The notes under the pieces are model-generated. The model saw only the letters and a list, made by a program, of their open reading frames with translations. It was not told the DNA's origin and made no database searches. From a virus: a stretch of 64,000 bases of DNA. The stretch spans positions 62,001-126,000 of IMG/VR virus record IMGVR_UViG_3300020438_000007. One strand, 5' to 3'. The translations under genes were made by a program, and so were the position numbers. Shown piece after piece: positions 33,100 through 42,411 of this stretch (its first letter is position 1; each line of letters starts with the position of its first letter).

Positions 33100-35520
33100 T
33101 TAGGCGGAACCGACCACTTCATCGAAGCTGATTCCAGTTCTAGTTGCAACAAAGGTTAGACCAATGAAGTTGATAGAACGTGCAGGCTTCACAAAGATGT
33201 CTGCCTTAAAGGTATTCGAGTCAATAACATCGGGAGTGTTATTACTTTCATCGCAAATTACAACGAAGTCACTAACACCTCTCTTAGCTTTTACATCACG
33301 AAGATATGGTTCAACAATATTCAAGAAGTTTGTTCTTGTAAGATCATCATTGAACTCGAACAACTGCGATCTTGCAGCTCTTTCGATAACACCTTCGATT
33401 GTCAAGAACAAACGACGAACGTTGATTCTGTCAAAAGCAGATGCTTCTTTCTGTGCAGTCTTATCACCGAATAAGACAATACCAGAGCCAGGAGAGAAGA
33501 TAACAGGGTTAATTCTCTTAGGATAAAGAGCGTCTCTCTGTGCTTGAGATGGGTTGTATGCAAGTTTAATTGCATTGTTGATTGTTCCTCTAGTTGCACC
33601 AGCGGGTGAGAACCAAGGGAATGAGTTGATGGAAGTTCTTGCCATCAATCCAGCGATGTCACCATTCAGAGGAATATATCTGAATGTGTTATTGAATCTG
33701 TCAAATGTATACTTGTAACCAGAATCAAATACACCGTAAGATGTTGAAGTTAAACTATCGTAGAACTGAATGATACTTGCAGTTTGTTGGTCAGTGTCAG
33801 TTTTACCAATAACACCGTCTCTATAAGGTGAGATACATGCAACACAATCTTTTCTAGTAGATGCGATAGATAACAATTTGTTTGCCTTAGCTTGTGCCTC
33901 GTAAATGGATGCACCATTTGAAGGACCTTGGATAAGGAAGTTAACTGAATATTCAGCAGGGTTATCAAGAACCTGATAGGAACTAATAACTTCACCCAAT
34001 GTACAATTATATCTGTCAATTGCACCGTAATCCATTCCACTAGCAAGGGAGAATGTGTTAGGACCTGAACCGTTAAAGGTAACTCCTTGACTTTTTTGTC
34101 CCCAAACACCAGTTGAATCTACTGTGTATCCACCCAGTGATGTATGCTTCAGACCAAGGCCTGGTTGAGCAACACCAGCAAAGATTTGATTAGAGAACTG
34201 TGCAAGGTAATCTTTGTAGAAGATGTTAGTAGAAGGAGAAATCTGAGCATCAGTAGCCTTAGATAATCCAGTCCACTTCTCTACAATGTTACCAGAAGTA
34301 CCAGTTACTTTACCTGTGTCGTCAACAACGACAACATGCACTTCGTCATGTTTAGAACTTCTTTCCTTAGCATATTCAGAAGTTGTAGGTCTAGAAGCAA
34401 TCTGACTCCAACGAATAGATTGGTTTGTAAGTCCAAGAGTCTGTTGGTTATACCAATCAACAACAGTGTTACCTTCTCTGAGATAGATACCACTCTCGAT
34501 ACCAGACATTACTTGGAATGATGTGTTCGCAAATGCAACAGTTGCCGCAGTGTCCATGATGACAACTGGAGAACCACCAGTGGTTGCATAGGAAACAATA
34601 GTACCAGAGTAAGTTCCGTTAAGAGATCTGATTGTGTCGCCAGGTGCAGTCTTGAGTGTGTTTAGATCTGTTCCAAATACGATCTCTGTAGAACCAATAC
34701 CGACCGCGGCATTGAACTGAGTTCTTTCAATTTGAACAGAGTTACCAGAAGCGTTAAAGATCTTAAGCTTGTTTGCATGGTTTACTGTGTAATCGTTACC
34801 ATCATTTGCGTCAAAGATTGTCTGACTATATCCTTGGAAAGAATTAATTTCTGATCCTTCCTCGTAGTCTGTAGAAGTCCAGACATCATTAGTTACGTCG
34901 TGTTTTGAAACAACTTTAACATCAACGAAACCAGCACCGATTCCAGTAAGAATACCTTTTAAGTAACCTGTTTGAACACCAACTGTTCCATCTGTATTTG
35001 CGACTTGAGCTGAGAACCCAGCGGTAAGAGCGAATCCAACGGATAATCCTTCTGTTCCGATTGCAACTCTTTGGTCAGCCTGTGCGTCGATGGTACAGAT
35101 CTTAAGATCATTTGCCCAAGAGCCAGGTGATCTTGCAGCGTAATGCCAAGATGTGGGTGACGTATGATTGTTGTAATAGTCTTCCTGTGAATTAACTTGT
35201 AAGTTAGTAACCGCAGCACCAACAGGTACGTTAGCGTTAGAAAGAAATGTGTTGCTGCTTCTTAGCACTCTAAGAACACCACCATATGAAAGGTAGGCGG
35301 ATGCAGTCATCCAGTACTCGTATTGAGCATCGGCAGAATAGGGTTTACCAAACGTCTTAAGTAAGTCGGCTTCAGTCTCGATCAATACTGGTGTATTGAC
35401 AGGTCCTTTTGCGAAAGGTCCCGCGATAGCACCTACTTGATCAGCAATGCCGTCAATTCTTCCAACGGTTAAGTCAACCTCTCTTACCTTAACGCCTGGA
35501 GATACTAGATTAAGCGCCAT
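33100..35520 (-). CDS. gp18: Contractile tail sheath protein gp18
   Basis: Sheath subunit, 806 residues (T4 659). The N-terminus SPGVKVREVDLTVGRIDGIA and GAIAGPFAKGPVNTPVLIET are diagnostic. The C-terminal conserved domain contains WFSPAGATRGTINNAIKLAY, NPSQAQRDALYPKRINPVIF, ASAFDRINVRRLFLTIEG and VEPYLRDVKAKRGVSDFVVI. The central surface-exposed region is enlarged relative to T4 and is where marine sheaths vary. A CTAAATA element lies 40 nt upstream. Confidence 0.97.
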   Translation of the reverse strand: MALNLVSPGVKVREVDLTVGRIDGIADQVGAIAGPFAKGPVNTPVLIETEADLLKTFGKPYSADAQYEYWMTASAYLSYGGVLRVLRSSNTFLSNANVPVGAAVTNLQVNSQEDYYNNHTSPTSWHYAARSPGSWANDLKICTIDAQADQRVAIGTEGLSVGFALTAGFSAQVANTDGTVGVQTGYLKGILTGIGAGFVDVKVVSKHDVTNDVWTSTDYEEGSEINSFQGYSQTIFDANDGNDYTVNHANKLKIFNASGNSVQIERTQFNAAVGIGSTEIVFGTDLNTLKTAPGDTIRSLNGTYSGTIVSYATTGGSPVVIMDTAATVAFANTSFQVMSGIESGIYLREGNTVVDWYNQQTLGLTNQSIRWSQIASRPTTSEYAKERSSKHDEVHVVVVDDTGKVTGTSGNIVEKWTGLSKATDAQISPSTNIFYKDYLAQFSNQIFAGVAQPGLGLKHTSLGGYTVDSTGVWGQKSQGVTFNGSGPNTFSLASGMDYGAIDRYNCTLGEVISSYQVLDNPAEYSVNFLIQGPSNGASIYEAQAKANKLLSIASTRKDCVACISPYRDGVIGKTDTDQQTASIIQFYDSLTSTSYGVFDSGYKYTFDRFNNTFRYIPLNGDIAGLMARTSINSFPWFSPAGATRGTINNAIKLAYNPSQAQRDALYPKRINPVIFSPGSGIVLFGDKTAQKEASAFDRINVRRLFLTIEGVIERAARSQLFEFNDDLTRTNFLNIVEPYLRDVKAKRGVSDFVVICDESNNTPDVIDSNTFKADIFVKPARSINFIGLTFVATRTGISFDEVVGSA

Positions 35521-35559
35521 TTTTGTATTCCTCTTGGATCTCAGTTGTTTATCTGTTAT

Positions 35560-35566
35560 TATTTAG
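35560..35566 (-). promoter_or_regulatory. Putative late promoter CTAAATA before gene 18
   Basis: Minus-strand CTAAATA in the 86-nt gap between the zinc-finger-like gene and gene 18, 40 nt before the sheath ATG. Confidence 0.5.
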
Positions 35567-35606
35567 AAAAATGACCTTTTCTGTGGGGAAATCGTACATG
35601 AACCCT

Positions 35607-35816
35607 CTACCAGTCAGGATAAACATCTAGTCGTTCTTTCTTTCTTTTCTTCTTTACTCTATCGATAGTACAGGATTTACACTCATATGAGTATGATGAT
35701 GGCAATACCCCTCGACTCTTTCTAGTCAAGTAAAATCCTTCTGTCAGGGGATATGTCCTATTACAAACCCTACACTTTCTCTCATGTAAAAATAAAATAG
35801 GATCATCTAAGTCCAT
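35607..35816 (-). CDS. Small four-cysteine zinc-binding protein after the terminase gene
   Basis: A 69-residue protein from the ATG at 35816, which overlaps the gene 17 stop as TGATG; the frame extends five codons upstream into gene 17. Cys-x-x-Cys pairs CRVC and CKSC are 30 residues apart with FYLTRKSRG between, followed by a very basic tail (RVKKKRKKER). That suggests a nucleic-acid-binding zinc finger, perhaps a remnant or relative of phage endonuclease zinc-finger proteins. No HNH catalytic residues are visible. Confidence 0.72.
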   Translation of the reverse strand: MDLDDPILFLHERKCRVCNRTYPLTEGFYLTRKSRGVLPSSYSYECKSCTIDRVKKKRKKERLDVYPDW

Positions 35817-37474
35817 CAGAGGTAATCCCACATGAATGATCTATCACCATATTCGTCTACATTCCATCTAGTTCCTTGTTCATCTACAAATGAAGTTTCC
35901 TCAGATATACCGTCATTAAGAAATCCAAATGGTGCCATGTCTGATTCTATCTGATCTCTTTGATCATCATAGACTCTCTTCCGTATATCATCATCTGTCA
36001 TTTCTTTGAAATAATCTTGCATCACTAACCATGCAAATATCACCAGACACATAGCAAGGTCATCGTTACATCCTTCTTCTGCCTCAAATGAATTTGCTTT
36101 TTCAATAAAAGTTGTAAGTTCTGCAATGATATTGTAATCATTGATAAGTAATTTATCGGATTCAATAAGTGTCTTTAGGTTCAAAGAGCCAATTTTCTTT
36201 ACAGTCTTGGACATCTTAACTCCTAGTTGTACCTTACTTCCAGAGAATCCTTGTCCCAATACTTGTCCAGCTCTACCTCTTACCGCAGTCATCAGAACGT
36301 TTTCATATTCCAAGTCATAAAATAGTATAGATGCAATTTGATCTCCTATATCATTTACCTCACATAGGATGAAAGCATTATTGTATGCCGTAGCAAATTC
36401 TTTAATGACTGTTGGAAATAACATTGGTTTTATAGTGTTATTTCTATACTTTGCAACTACTTTGTATGGAAATGTAGTAGTGTCGAATACAATAAAAGCA
36501 GAGTAATCTTTCTCTACACCCCTTGCAACGTCTACCGTAATTGAATAATTGTGTTTATCTATTGGGTTTTCGTATATCTCCCCACCTCTCTTTCCAGTAT
36601 TGATTGGTTCATCATATATCATAGACTTCAACTTGGCAGGAGCAATCAATGTATCAACAGATCCTAAGAACTCACACTCAAACTCAACACGAAACTGTGA
36701 TTCTGATGTGTTCTTGATCGTCTGTTCTTTCCATGCTTCATCTCTGCCTGGCACTTCTGACCAGTGAACGTCTGTGGTGACGTACTCGTTCCTACCCAGT
36801 TCTGCATCATGCCACAGTCGGTAAAAGTGATTCATACCACGAGGGGTAGAAACAATAATTACCTTAGTAGACTTACCAGAACTAATAGTAGGATATACAC
36901 TACTAAAGAAATCATCTGCTAAATGGTTTGCAACGAACGCAAATTCGTCTAAGAATATAATGTTGAATGACATACCTCGAACAGCTGATGCAGAGGTAGA
37001 TGCGGCAATGATCTTGGATTTATTTTCCAATTCCATTGATCCTTTGTTCCATGCAATGATACCCTGTTGCATCCACTTGGGTAAGTTCTCGTATGCAATC
37101 TGCAATCTACCAAGTAAATCTCGTGCAGTCGCTGCCTTGTTTGCAAGGATACCTATTGTGACACTATCGTTGAAGATGGCGTAGTGTAAAAGATAAGATA
37201 CCACAGTAGTTGACTTACCTGACTGTCGAGGCATCTTACAGATATTAAATCTGTTATTATGAAAATTATTAACTAACTTCTCTTGGAAGTCATACATCTT
37301 GAATGGTACTAGACCTTCATCCAAGTTAATGATCTGTACATACTTCTGTGCAAAATACACAGGATCTTGAGCACACTTTAAAAACTCAGATACTTGTTTC
37401 TTAGTAAAGTTCTGAGCAACGTTTGCTTTTTTTAGATTAGGATTTCCAAGGTATTGTGCATTATCAACTGGCAT
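35816..37474 (-). CDS. gp17: Terminase large subunit gp17
   Basis: Packaging ATPase and headful nuclease, 552 residues. Walker A-like MPRQSGKST near residue 80, Walker B IIFLDEFAFV, coupling motif VSTPRG, then the RNase H-like nuclease domain with the acidic residues of ITVDVARGVEKDYSAFIVFD and NDDLAMCLV. It acts at the portal gp20 with gp16. Gene order 16-17 is as in T4, with one small extra gene between them. Confidence 0.97.
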   Translation of the reverse strand: MPVDNAQYLGNPNLKKANVAQNFTKKQVSEFLKCAQDPVYFAQKYVQIINLDEGLVPFKMYDFQEKLVNNFHNNRFNICKMPRQSGKSTTVVSYLLHYAIFNDSVTIGILANKAATARDLLGRLQIAYENLPKWMQQGIIAWNKGSMELENKSKIIAASTSASAVRGMSFNIIFLDEFAFVANHLADDFFSSVYPTISSGKSTKVIIVSTPRGMNHFYRLWHDAELGRNEYVTTDVHWSEVPGRDEAWKEQTIKNTSESQFRVEFECEFLGSVDTLIAPAKLKSMIYDEPINTGKRGGEIYENPIDKHNYSITVDVARGVEKDYSAFIVFDTTTFPYKVVAKYRNNTIKPMLFPTVIKEFATAYNNAFILCEVNDIGDQIASILFYDLEYENVLMTAVRGRAGQVLGQGFSGSKVQLGVKMSKTVKKIGSLNLKTLIESDKLLINDYNIIAELTTFIEKANSFEAEEGCNDDLAMCLVIFAWLVMQDYFKEMTDDDIRKRVYDDQRDQIESDMAPFGFLNDGISEETSFVDEQGTRWNVDEYGDRSFMWDYL

Positions 37475-37477
37475 GAT

Positions 37478-37729
37478 TTAAGAGTCAATTACTAATAGTG
37501 GTTTCGTAGGGTCTTTATCACTGGCATCAAAGTATAAAACTTTACTGCTTGGATATACTTTGTTCAGTTCATACTGAACATTCTTTTTCAAAGGTCTTGC
37601 TCTTTGAGGAAAGAACATCTGAATAAACTTAGTTTGGCCTCTGAACTGAAAAGTAATAGTATAGGTTGCCCCATACTTATTCAATCTCTGCCAGTTACCT
37701 TCTTCGCTGATTGATTTGAAACTTTTCAT
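37478..37729 (-). CDS. Hypothetical 83-aa protein between genes 16 and 17
   Basis: Begins MKSFKSISEEGNWQRLNKYG, then shows beta-strand alternation (TYTITFQFRGQTKFIQMFFP) and a basic segment. Overlaps gene 16 by ATGA and lies 3 nt before gene 17. No motif recognised. A part in packaging is suggested by position only. Confidence 0.75.
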   Translation of the reverse strand: MKSFKSISEEGNWQRLNKYGATYTITFQFRGQTKFIQMFFPQRARPLKKNVQYELNKVYPSSKVLYFDASDKDPTKPLLVIDS

Positions 37730-38163
37730 TGGTTTTCCTTTTTCATTTGTTTCAACATTTTTTGTAAGTCAGCAGTGCTTCCTACAAATAAAGAGTTGTT
37801 AGTTACATTAGTGGTGTTCTTGTCTTTAACTTCATCGATATCCTTCATTTTTTTCTGGAGATCAATTAGTTTGTCTGCCGTGTCTGCAACGTGTTTGATA
37901 AGTTGACCAGCAACTTCATATGCCCTTGCGGAATCAGACTGTTGTGCCACATCTAATGCACCGTCTACTGCTTCTTGTCCTTTCTCTACTAAAGAATATA
38001 ACTGAGCTCTACTGTATTTGTAGTCCTTCTCTACGTCTTCTTGATCAGACTTGAGGTGTTTAGGACTAGTTCTTGTAGGTTTGGCAATAGGTTCTTTCTG
38101 TATTATTTCAGAAGAAACCTCTAGTGCCTCATCTATAGAGTCAAAGTTTTCATCTTCAATCAT
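37726..38163 (-). CDS. gp16: Terminase small subunit gp16
   Basis: DNA-recognition subunit of the packaging motor, 145 residues (T4 164). Central coiled-coil region YKYSRAQLYSLVEKGQEAVD and ARAYEVAGQLIKHVADTADK is characteristic of gp16, followed by FVGSTADLQKML near the C-terminus. Linked to gene 15 and to the 83-aa gene by ATGA overlaps. Confidence 0.92.
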   Translation of the reverse strand: MIEDENFDSIDEALEVSSEIIQKEPIAKPTRTSPKHLKSDQEDVEKDYKYSRAQLYSLVEKGQEAVDGALDVAQQSDSARAYEVAGQLIKHVADTADKLIDLQKKMKDIDEVKDKNTTNVTNNSLFVGSTADLQKMLKQMKKENQ

Positions 38164-39242
38164 AGTTCAACATCCCTGTTTTGGGTTTCAGAATATACGG
38201 TTCCGTCTGATTTGAAATCTGTGACACTTTCACCGAATCCAAAATCATCACCAAACTCAATTACATTATCGATGACCTTAGTATCATCTTGTGCATTGAT
38301 AGCATTAATAGAAATATTTATGTCATGAGATACAATTTCACTATTGTACTCACCTCTTCTAACTGTTAATCTATTGCCTGACACACCTCTAATCAACATC
38401 TTCTCGTCATCGATTTGAATGTAATTACCTTTACTGAAAAGAGTTGCATCGTTGACATCAAATGCGGTCACTACAGTATCGATAACCTCATTCGTTCTAG
38501 CGGTATCATCTTTATCATAATCTTTGACTGCAATAGGAACAGCAGTATATCTCTGTTGTCTTGTTGCAATCTTGATGTTTTGTGTATCTGAATAGTAATC
38601 TGTCTGTACCTTCCTGATAAGTCCGTCACTACTATTGTTAACAGGCCCGAATAGATATGTCTTACAAACAAATGACAATGTATATACTAATGCTCTTCTG
38701 GTAAGAAAGTCATCTTCATAATTATCTTCCATCTGGATTCCCTCCAGAGTGATAGGCATATCTCTTTTCTCTCCAATGATATCTACCAAATCAATCGTAA
38801 GATTAAATGCTGGTTGGAAGTAAGGAAGTATCTGTTCTAAAATCTGTATCGCATCCTCATTTAATTTTGCAAGGATACTGAGTTGCATATTAATATTGTA
38901 AGGAACTGGCATGAATGACTTAACCAGTTTCTTCGTATCTTTATTGACCGACTTGAAAGATTGCATGGTAGATACCTTTCGTGTCGCATCATAATTCATA
39001 CCAACAACTTCAAAAGACATCCTCGGTAGAGTAAGTGTCGTACCGACACCATCCTGATAATCTCTACCTTGATTCACTCTAGCTAAGAATTTCTGCTGAG
39101 GTCCATATGATACTGGCACCTTCAACACACTGACTGTCTTTCCTGACTTGTCGGTATGTTGTATTTCTATATTATTAAAGAGTGTTCCGAAAGACACGAT
39201 TGTCTTCCGAATAATCTCATGATAGAAGTGATTCGTTAACAT
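38160..39242 (-). CDS. gp15: Tail sheath stabiliser gp15 with extra C-terminal domain
   Basis: Tail completion protein joining the tail to the neck. T4 gp15 has 272 residues; this one has 360. The gp15 core is residues 1 to about 235 (HFYHEIIRKTIVSFGTLFNN, VSYGPQQKFLARV, PYNINMQLSILAKLNEDAIQ, DDFLTRRALVYTLSFVCKTY). The extra C-terminal part contains NYIQIDDEKMLIRGVSGNRL and TVRRGEYNS, the pattern of a small beta domain that recurs in marine phage fibre and baseplate proteins. A CTAAATA element precedes the gene. Confidence 0.9.
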   Translation of the reverse strand: MLTNHFYHEIIRKTIVSFGTLFNNIEIQHTDKSGKTVSVLKVPVSYGPQQKFLARVNQGRDYQDGVGTTLTLPRMSFEVVGMNYDATRKVSTMQSFKSVNKDTKKLVKSFMPVPYNINMQLSILAKLNEDAIQILEQILPYFQPAFNLTIDLVDIIGEKRDMPITLEGIQMEDNYEDDFLTRRALVYTLSFVCKTYLFGPVNNSSDGLIRKVQTDYYSDTQNIKIATRQQRYTAVPIAVKDYDKDDTARTNEVIDTVVTAFDVNDATLFSKGNYIQIDDEKMLIRGVSGNRLTVRRGEYNSEIVSHDINISINAINAQDDTKVIDNVIEFGDDFGFGESVTDFKSDGTVYSETQNRDVEL

Positions 39243-39263
39243 AATATTAGCACTTTATGAAAC

Positions 39264-39270
39264 TATTTAG
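39264..39270 (-). promoter_or_regulatory. Putative late promoter CTAAATA before gene 15
   Basis: Minus-strand CTAAATA overlapping the gene 14 stop codon, 22 nt before the gene 15 ATG. Confidence 0.45.
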
Positions 39271-41555
39271 AATTCCCCAAAAGGATTTCTTTCTGAGAAG
39301 TCTATAATTTGATCTGCCTCTGTCTCTATTTCGTCATTTGCAGCGAAAGGAGTGTCGTTGAAAGACTCATCAGTAGAGAGGATTCTGTAACTTGCAGCAG
39401 CACCAACAATTATCTCACCGACTCCAAAGGATCCAGATGATGCAACAACTTTGAGGATGTTGTTTGCAGTATCCCAGTTAGCAACATATGCACTCGTACC
39501 TGTAGATACTCCTTTGACTATCTCGTCAACATCAAACTCACCAAAGAAGTTAGATGTTACGGAACTGATAGCAACGTATGCAGTTGTGTTGGTATAACCA
39601 GCACCAGCATTACTATATCTAATCTCCTTAACTGTACCAGCAGTGCTTACTACTGCTTCTGCTTGTGCGTTTTGTAGGAGAGGTATAGTTTCACTAGACT
39701 GTTGAATGTATACAGAAGTAATACCAACTGTAGGAGTAAATGTATAACCACTACCACCAGTAGTGAGTCCTATAGGTCCTAGAACCGCTTCGGAAACTAT
39801 GGCAGTTGCAGCTGCACCAGATACAGGATTACCGCCACTAAATGCAACTAATGGTGGTGTAGTATATCCTGTGCCTGGATTTGTCAGTAGGATTCTATCA
39901 ATAGATTGATTAGGAACACCAGACCTAGTTGTCATGATTGCAACAGCAGTTGCCTGAGCTCCAAGATCGGGTTCGTCAATAGTCATGATAGGAACTGAAG
40001 TATATCCCCATCCCTCATATTCTATTGTCAACGAAGAAACGACTCTATTCGCATTTGTTGTTGATGTGACTACAGGTTGTTCATTATCTAACTTGCGAAT
40101 AAACTGTGCAGTGGTTCCTGTTTGTGCATCTGTCTCCTGAGATGTCTCAGAGCCTGGAACTTGTGATGCAGTAGAACCTCTGAGTGCATTATCACCAGTC
40201 AAGTTAAGAGTGATATGATCTAAGTAACCTTCCCATGATGAAGTCTGAGATGGAATGAAACCTTGTCCTGAAGCATCAGCACCTATCTTCAGGAGATCAC
40301 CAGCAAAGAACATAATTGGGTTCGCTGTGTTAAGACTGTTACTTACAGTTCCATTTACAGATATAGTTGCGTCAGTATTATATTGTTCTACTCGTATGAA
40401 GTTCCAAGCATTTAGATTGAGTTGTGTAGTATTTTCTATAGATCCAGAACCAGAAGCAAATATTATGCCACCTGTTTCTCTATGATAAATCTTGAATCTA
40501 TCAGTCCACATGATTGTTCCACCATTGAATGCTGGATCAAATTTAGTTGGGTATAACCAGAAACTTAGTGACAGTCTACCGTTACCAGTATCTCTAGAGT
40601 CAACGTTATTTGTAAACTTAAAGTTTGCACCAATAACATCTGTTATGGATGTATGATGTAAGGAGTTATTACCAAACTGAATCTGAGCAGAAGTTGTTTT
40701 GTTTGGTGGAGTAAAAGTTATATTAGGAACACTAAGATAATTTGATCCAGATTCAGTCAGAGTTACAGTATCAATAGCACCTTCATCGATAGTTACTGTA
40801 CCAGTTGCTCGGTTTCCTCTAGTTGGTTTGAAGATCTGTATAGAAGGAGTTCCTTTATAGTTACCATCATCTATAAGTTGTAATCGTTGAATTGATTTCA
40901 CGCCTGGAACTGTAGAGGCTAGAGAAACATATGCTAAAGCGTCCTCATTACCTTCTCTCTCTAACCTGAGAGTGATCATATTGCCGCGAGATACGATTGA
41001 GTCATCAATATCCTCACCATTCTTATCAGTAAGTCCATCAGGTAGATCGACAACTTCGTCTTCTGGTTCAAAGATCTCACATCTAAACTCATACATGAAG
41101 AGTTCATTTAACTGGTAGAAAGGAACTTTTCTTTCAATATATTTAATTTCAAATAAAGCATTGTCAAGAGGTAAATATATCAAATCTCCTTCATTTGGAT
41201 GAGCAGCGTTTGCCCTTTCTCCTTCTGGGAACTGCTTTATGAATGGAGTGATGAAATCATCATATCTTTCTTTAGATACTACAAGAGTGATCTCATCCTG
41301 ATCTCTGACACCAAACTTGGTTAGAACATCAGAAGGAGTTCCGAATCCGTCTACGTTAGTAAGGTATGCTTCCAATCTAAAACTATCATCAAACTTAGAC
41401 GCAGTAATCTCTCTGATCACTGTGTTCTGGTTAATGATTTTTCTAGGAAGATACAATACATCCTGTCCGAACAACTGTAAGTGTTCGTTCACCAAGTCTT
41501 GAACTAGTCTCTGTTCACTTGGTGATCCATGTAAAAAGAAGGGAGATAAAGGCAT
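39267..41555 (-). CDS. gp14: Neck protein gp14 with a large LamG-like and repeat insertion
   Basis: Head-completion neck protein. T4 gp14 has 256 residues; this one has 762. The gp14 N-terminus (PLSPFFLHGSPSEQRLVQDL, FGQDVLYLPRKI) and C-terminus (IIDFSERNPFGEF) are intact, so the extra 500 residues are an insertion, not a fusion at an end. The insertion holds a concanavalin/LamG-like domain (LSLSFWLYPTKF, AWNFIRVEQYNTDATISVNG, WEGYLDHITLNL) and about five copies of a beta motif of the form GxGYxxxPxVxF followed by Ala-rich strands. Such domains bind glycans or proteins, so the neck may carry whisker-like decorations. Confidence 0.87.
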   Translation of the reverse strand: MPLSPFFLHGSPSEQRLVQDLVNEHLQLFGQDVLYLPRKIINQNTVIREITASKFDDSFRLEAYLTNVDGFGTPSDVLTKFGVRDQDEITLVVSKERYDDFITPFIKQFPEGERANAAHPNEGDLIYLPLDNALFEIKYIERKVPFYQLNELFMYEFRCEIFEPEDEVVDLPDGLTDKNGEDIDDSIVSRGNMITLRLEREGNEDALAYVSLASTVPGVKSIQRLQLIDDGNYKGTPSIQIFKPTRGNRATGTVTIDEGAIDTVTLTESGSNYLSVPNITFTPPNKTTSAQIQFGNNSLHHTSITDVIGANFKFTNNVDSRDTGNGRLSLSFWLYPTKFDPAFNGGTIMWTDRFKIYHRETGGIIFASGSGSIENTTQLNLNAWNFIRVEQYNTDATISVNGTVSNSLNTANPIMFFAGDLLKIGADASGQGFIPSQTSSWEGYLDHITLNLTGDNALRGSTASQVPGSETSQETDAQTGTTAQFIRKLDNEQPVVTSTTNANRVVSSLTIEYEGWGYTSVPIMTIDEPDLGAQATAVAIMTTRSGVPNQSIDRILLTNPGTGYTTPPLVAFSGGNPVSGAAATAIVSEAVLGPIGLTTGGSGYTFTPTVGITSVYIQQSSETIPLLQNAQAEAVVSTAGTVKEIRYSNAGAGYTNTTAYVAISSVTSNFFGEFDVDEIVKGVSTGTSAYVANWDTANNILKVVASSGSFGVGEIIVGAAASYRILSTDESFNDTPFAANDEIETEADQIIDFSERNPFGEF

Positions 41556-42374
41556 TTATCCAATCATGTCTAGGGGTGGCATTGCATATTCTTGCATTAA
41601 CTTCTCATCGAGTTTCTCTAACTCCATGACCGCATCGTCATATAACTGTCTACCATTTAGTTCTAATCCGCCAGGCAATTTAACACCAGTAAACTTAATG
41701 AGATTCTGACCCCATTGTCGTTTTATCAAAGATGTGGTATACTGTTTAAGCCAGACATCATTATATACATTTGATTCGCTTTCGGGATCAACAACTCGAA
41801 AACAATCTATAATCATAAAATGATTCTCAGTTAGTTCATTTACATTGATATCCATGTATAATCTACTATTCTTCTTGTTAAATCTTACCTGAACATCAGG
41901 ATTAAGCATGTAATCAAGAGTTTCCAAGTATGATTTTGTCATGGAATAATTTAATAAATCGACCGCTCCGTAGTAGTATAAATCATTAAGGAAGATTTGA
42001 TATTTAATATTGAACATACCCGCCGAAATGGTGGATGAGTCCATTTTAAATACCTTATTGACTGCAATAACAGTGTCTGGCAGTGGAAGGTAGTTTGCAG
42101 ATTCAGTATAGTCGATAGAAGAAATGCCACCAGCTGTGCTAGATGCAGTTGTAGTAGAAGAAATGCCCAGCATGGTTTGTTTCTCTTCTTTAGTAATCTT
42201 ATGCTTTAAGAATACTCTATCAATACCTTCTCCATGTCTTTCATGAAACAACTGGATGGCATCGTCGATTAGATCATCTATCTGATCATCGTCAACATTG
42301 ATCTCAAGAACAGGTTTTCCTAGTTTCCTAAGAGCATATTCTTTCAATCCATCTTTACTGGTGGGTTTTGCCAT
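41556..42374 (-). CDS. gp13: Neck protein gp13
   Basis: Head-completion protein that with gp14 seals the packaged head, 272 residues (T4 309). Recognisable segments: GLKEYALRKLGKPVLEINVD, QIDDLIDDAIQLFHERHGEG, and a C-terminal part WGQNLIKFTGVKLPGGLELN with a MPPLDMIG end. It runs directly into gene 14. A CTAAATA element lies 27 nt upstream, shared with the intergenic region of the divergent plus-strand cassette. Confidence 0.94.
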   Translation of the reverse strand: MAKPTSKDGLKEYALRKLGKPVLEINVDDDQIDDLIDDAIQLFHERHGEGIDRVFLKHKITKEEKQTMLGISSTTTASSTAGGISSIDYTESANYLPLPDTVIAVNKVFKMDSSTISAGMFNIKYQIFLNDLYYYGAVDLLNYSMTKSYLETLDYMLNPDVQVRFNKKNSRLYMDINVNELTENHFMIIDCFRVVDPESESNVYNDVWLKQYTTSLIKRQWGQNLIKFTGVKLPGGLELNGRQLYDDAVMELEKLDEKLMQEYAMPPLDMIG

Positions 42375-42400
42375 TCCCTCTATTCATAAGTTCTCCGAAG

Positions 42401-42407
42401 TATTTAG
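42401..42407 (-). promoter_or_regulatory. Putative late promoter CTAAATA before gene 13
   Basis: Minus-strand CTAAATA between the divergent genes at 42374 and 42412. No matching promoter for the plus-strand gene is obvious in this 37-nt gap. Confidence 0.45.
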
Positions 42408-42411
42408 TTAT

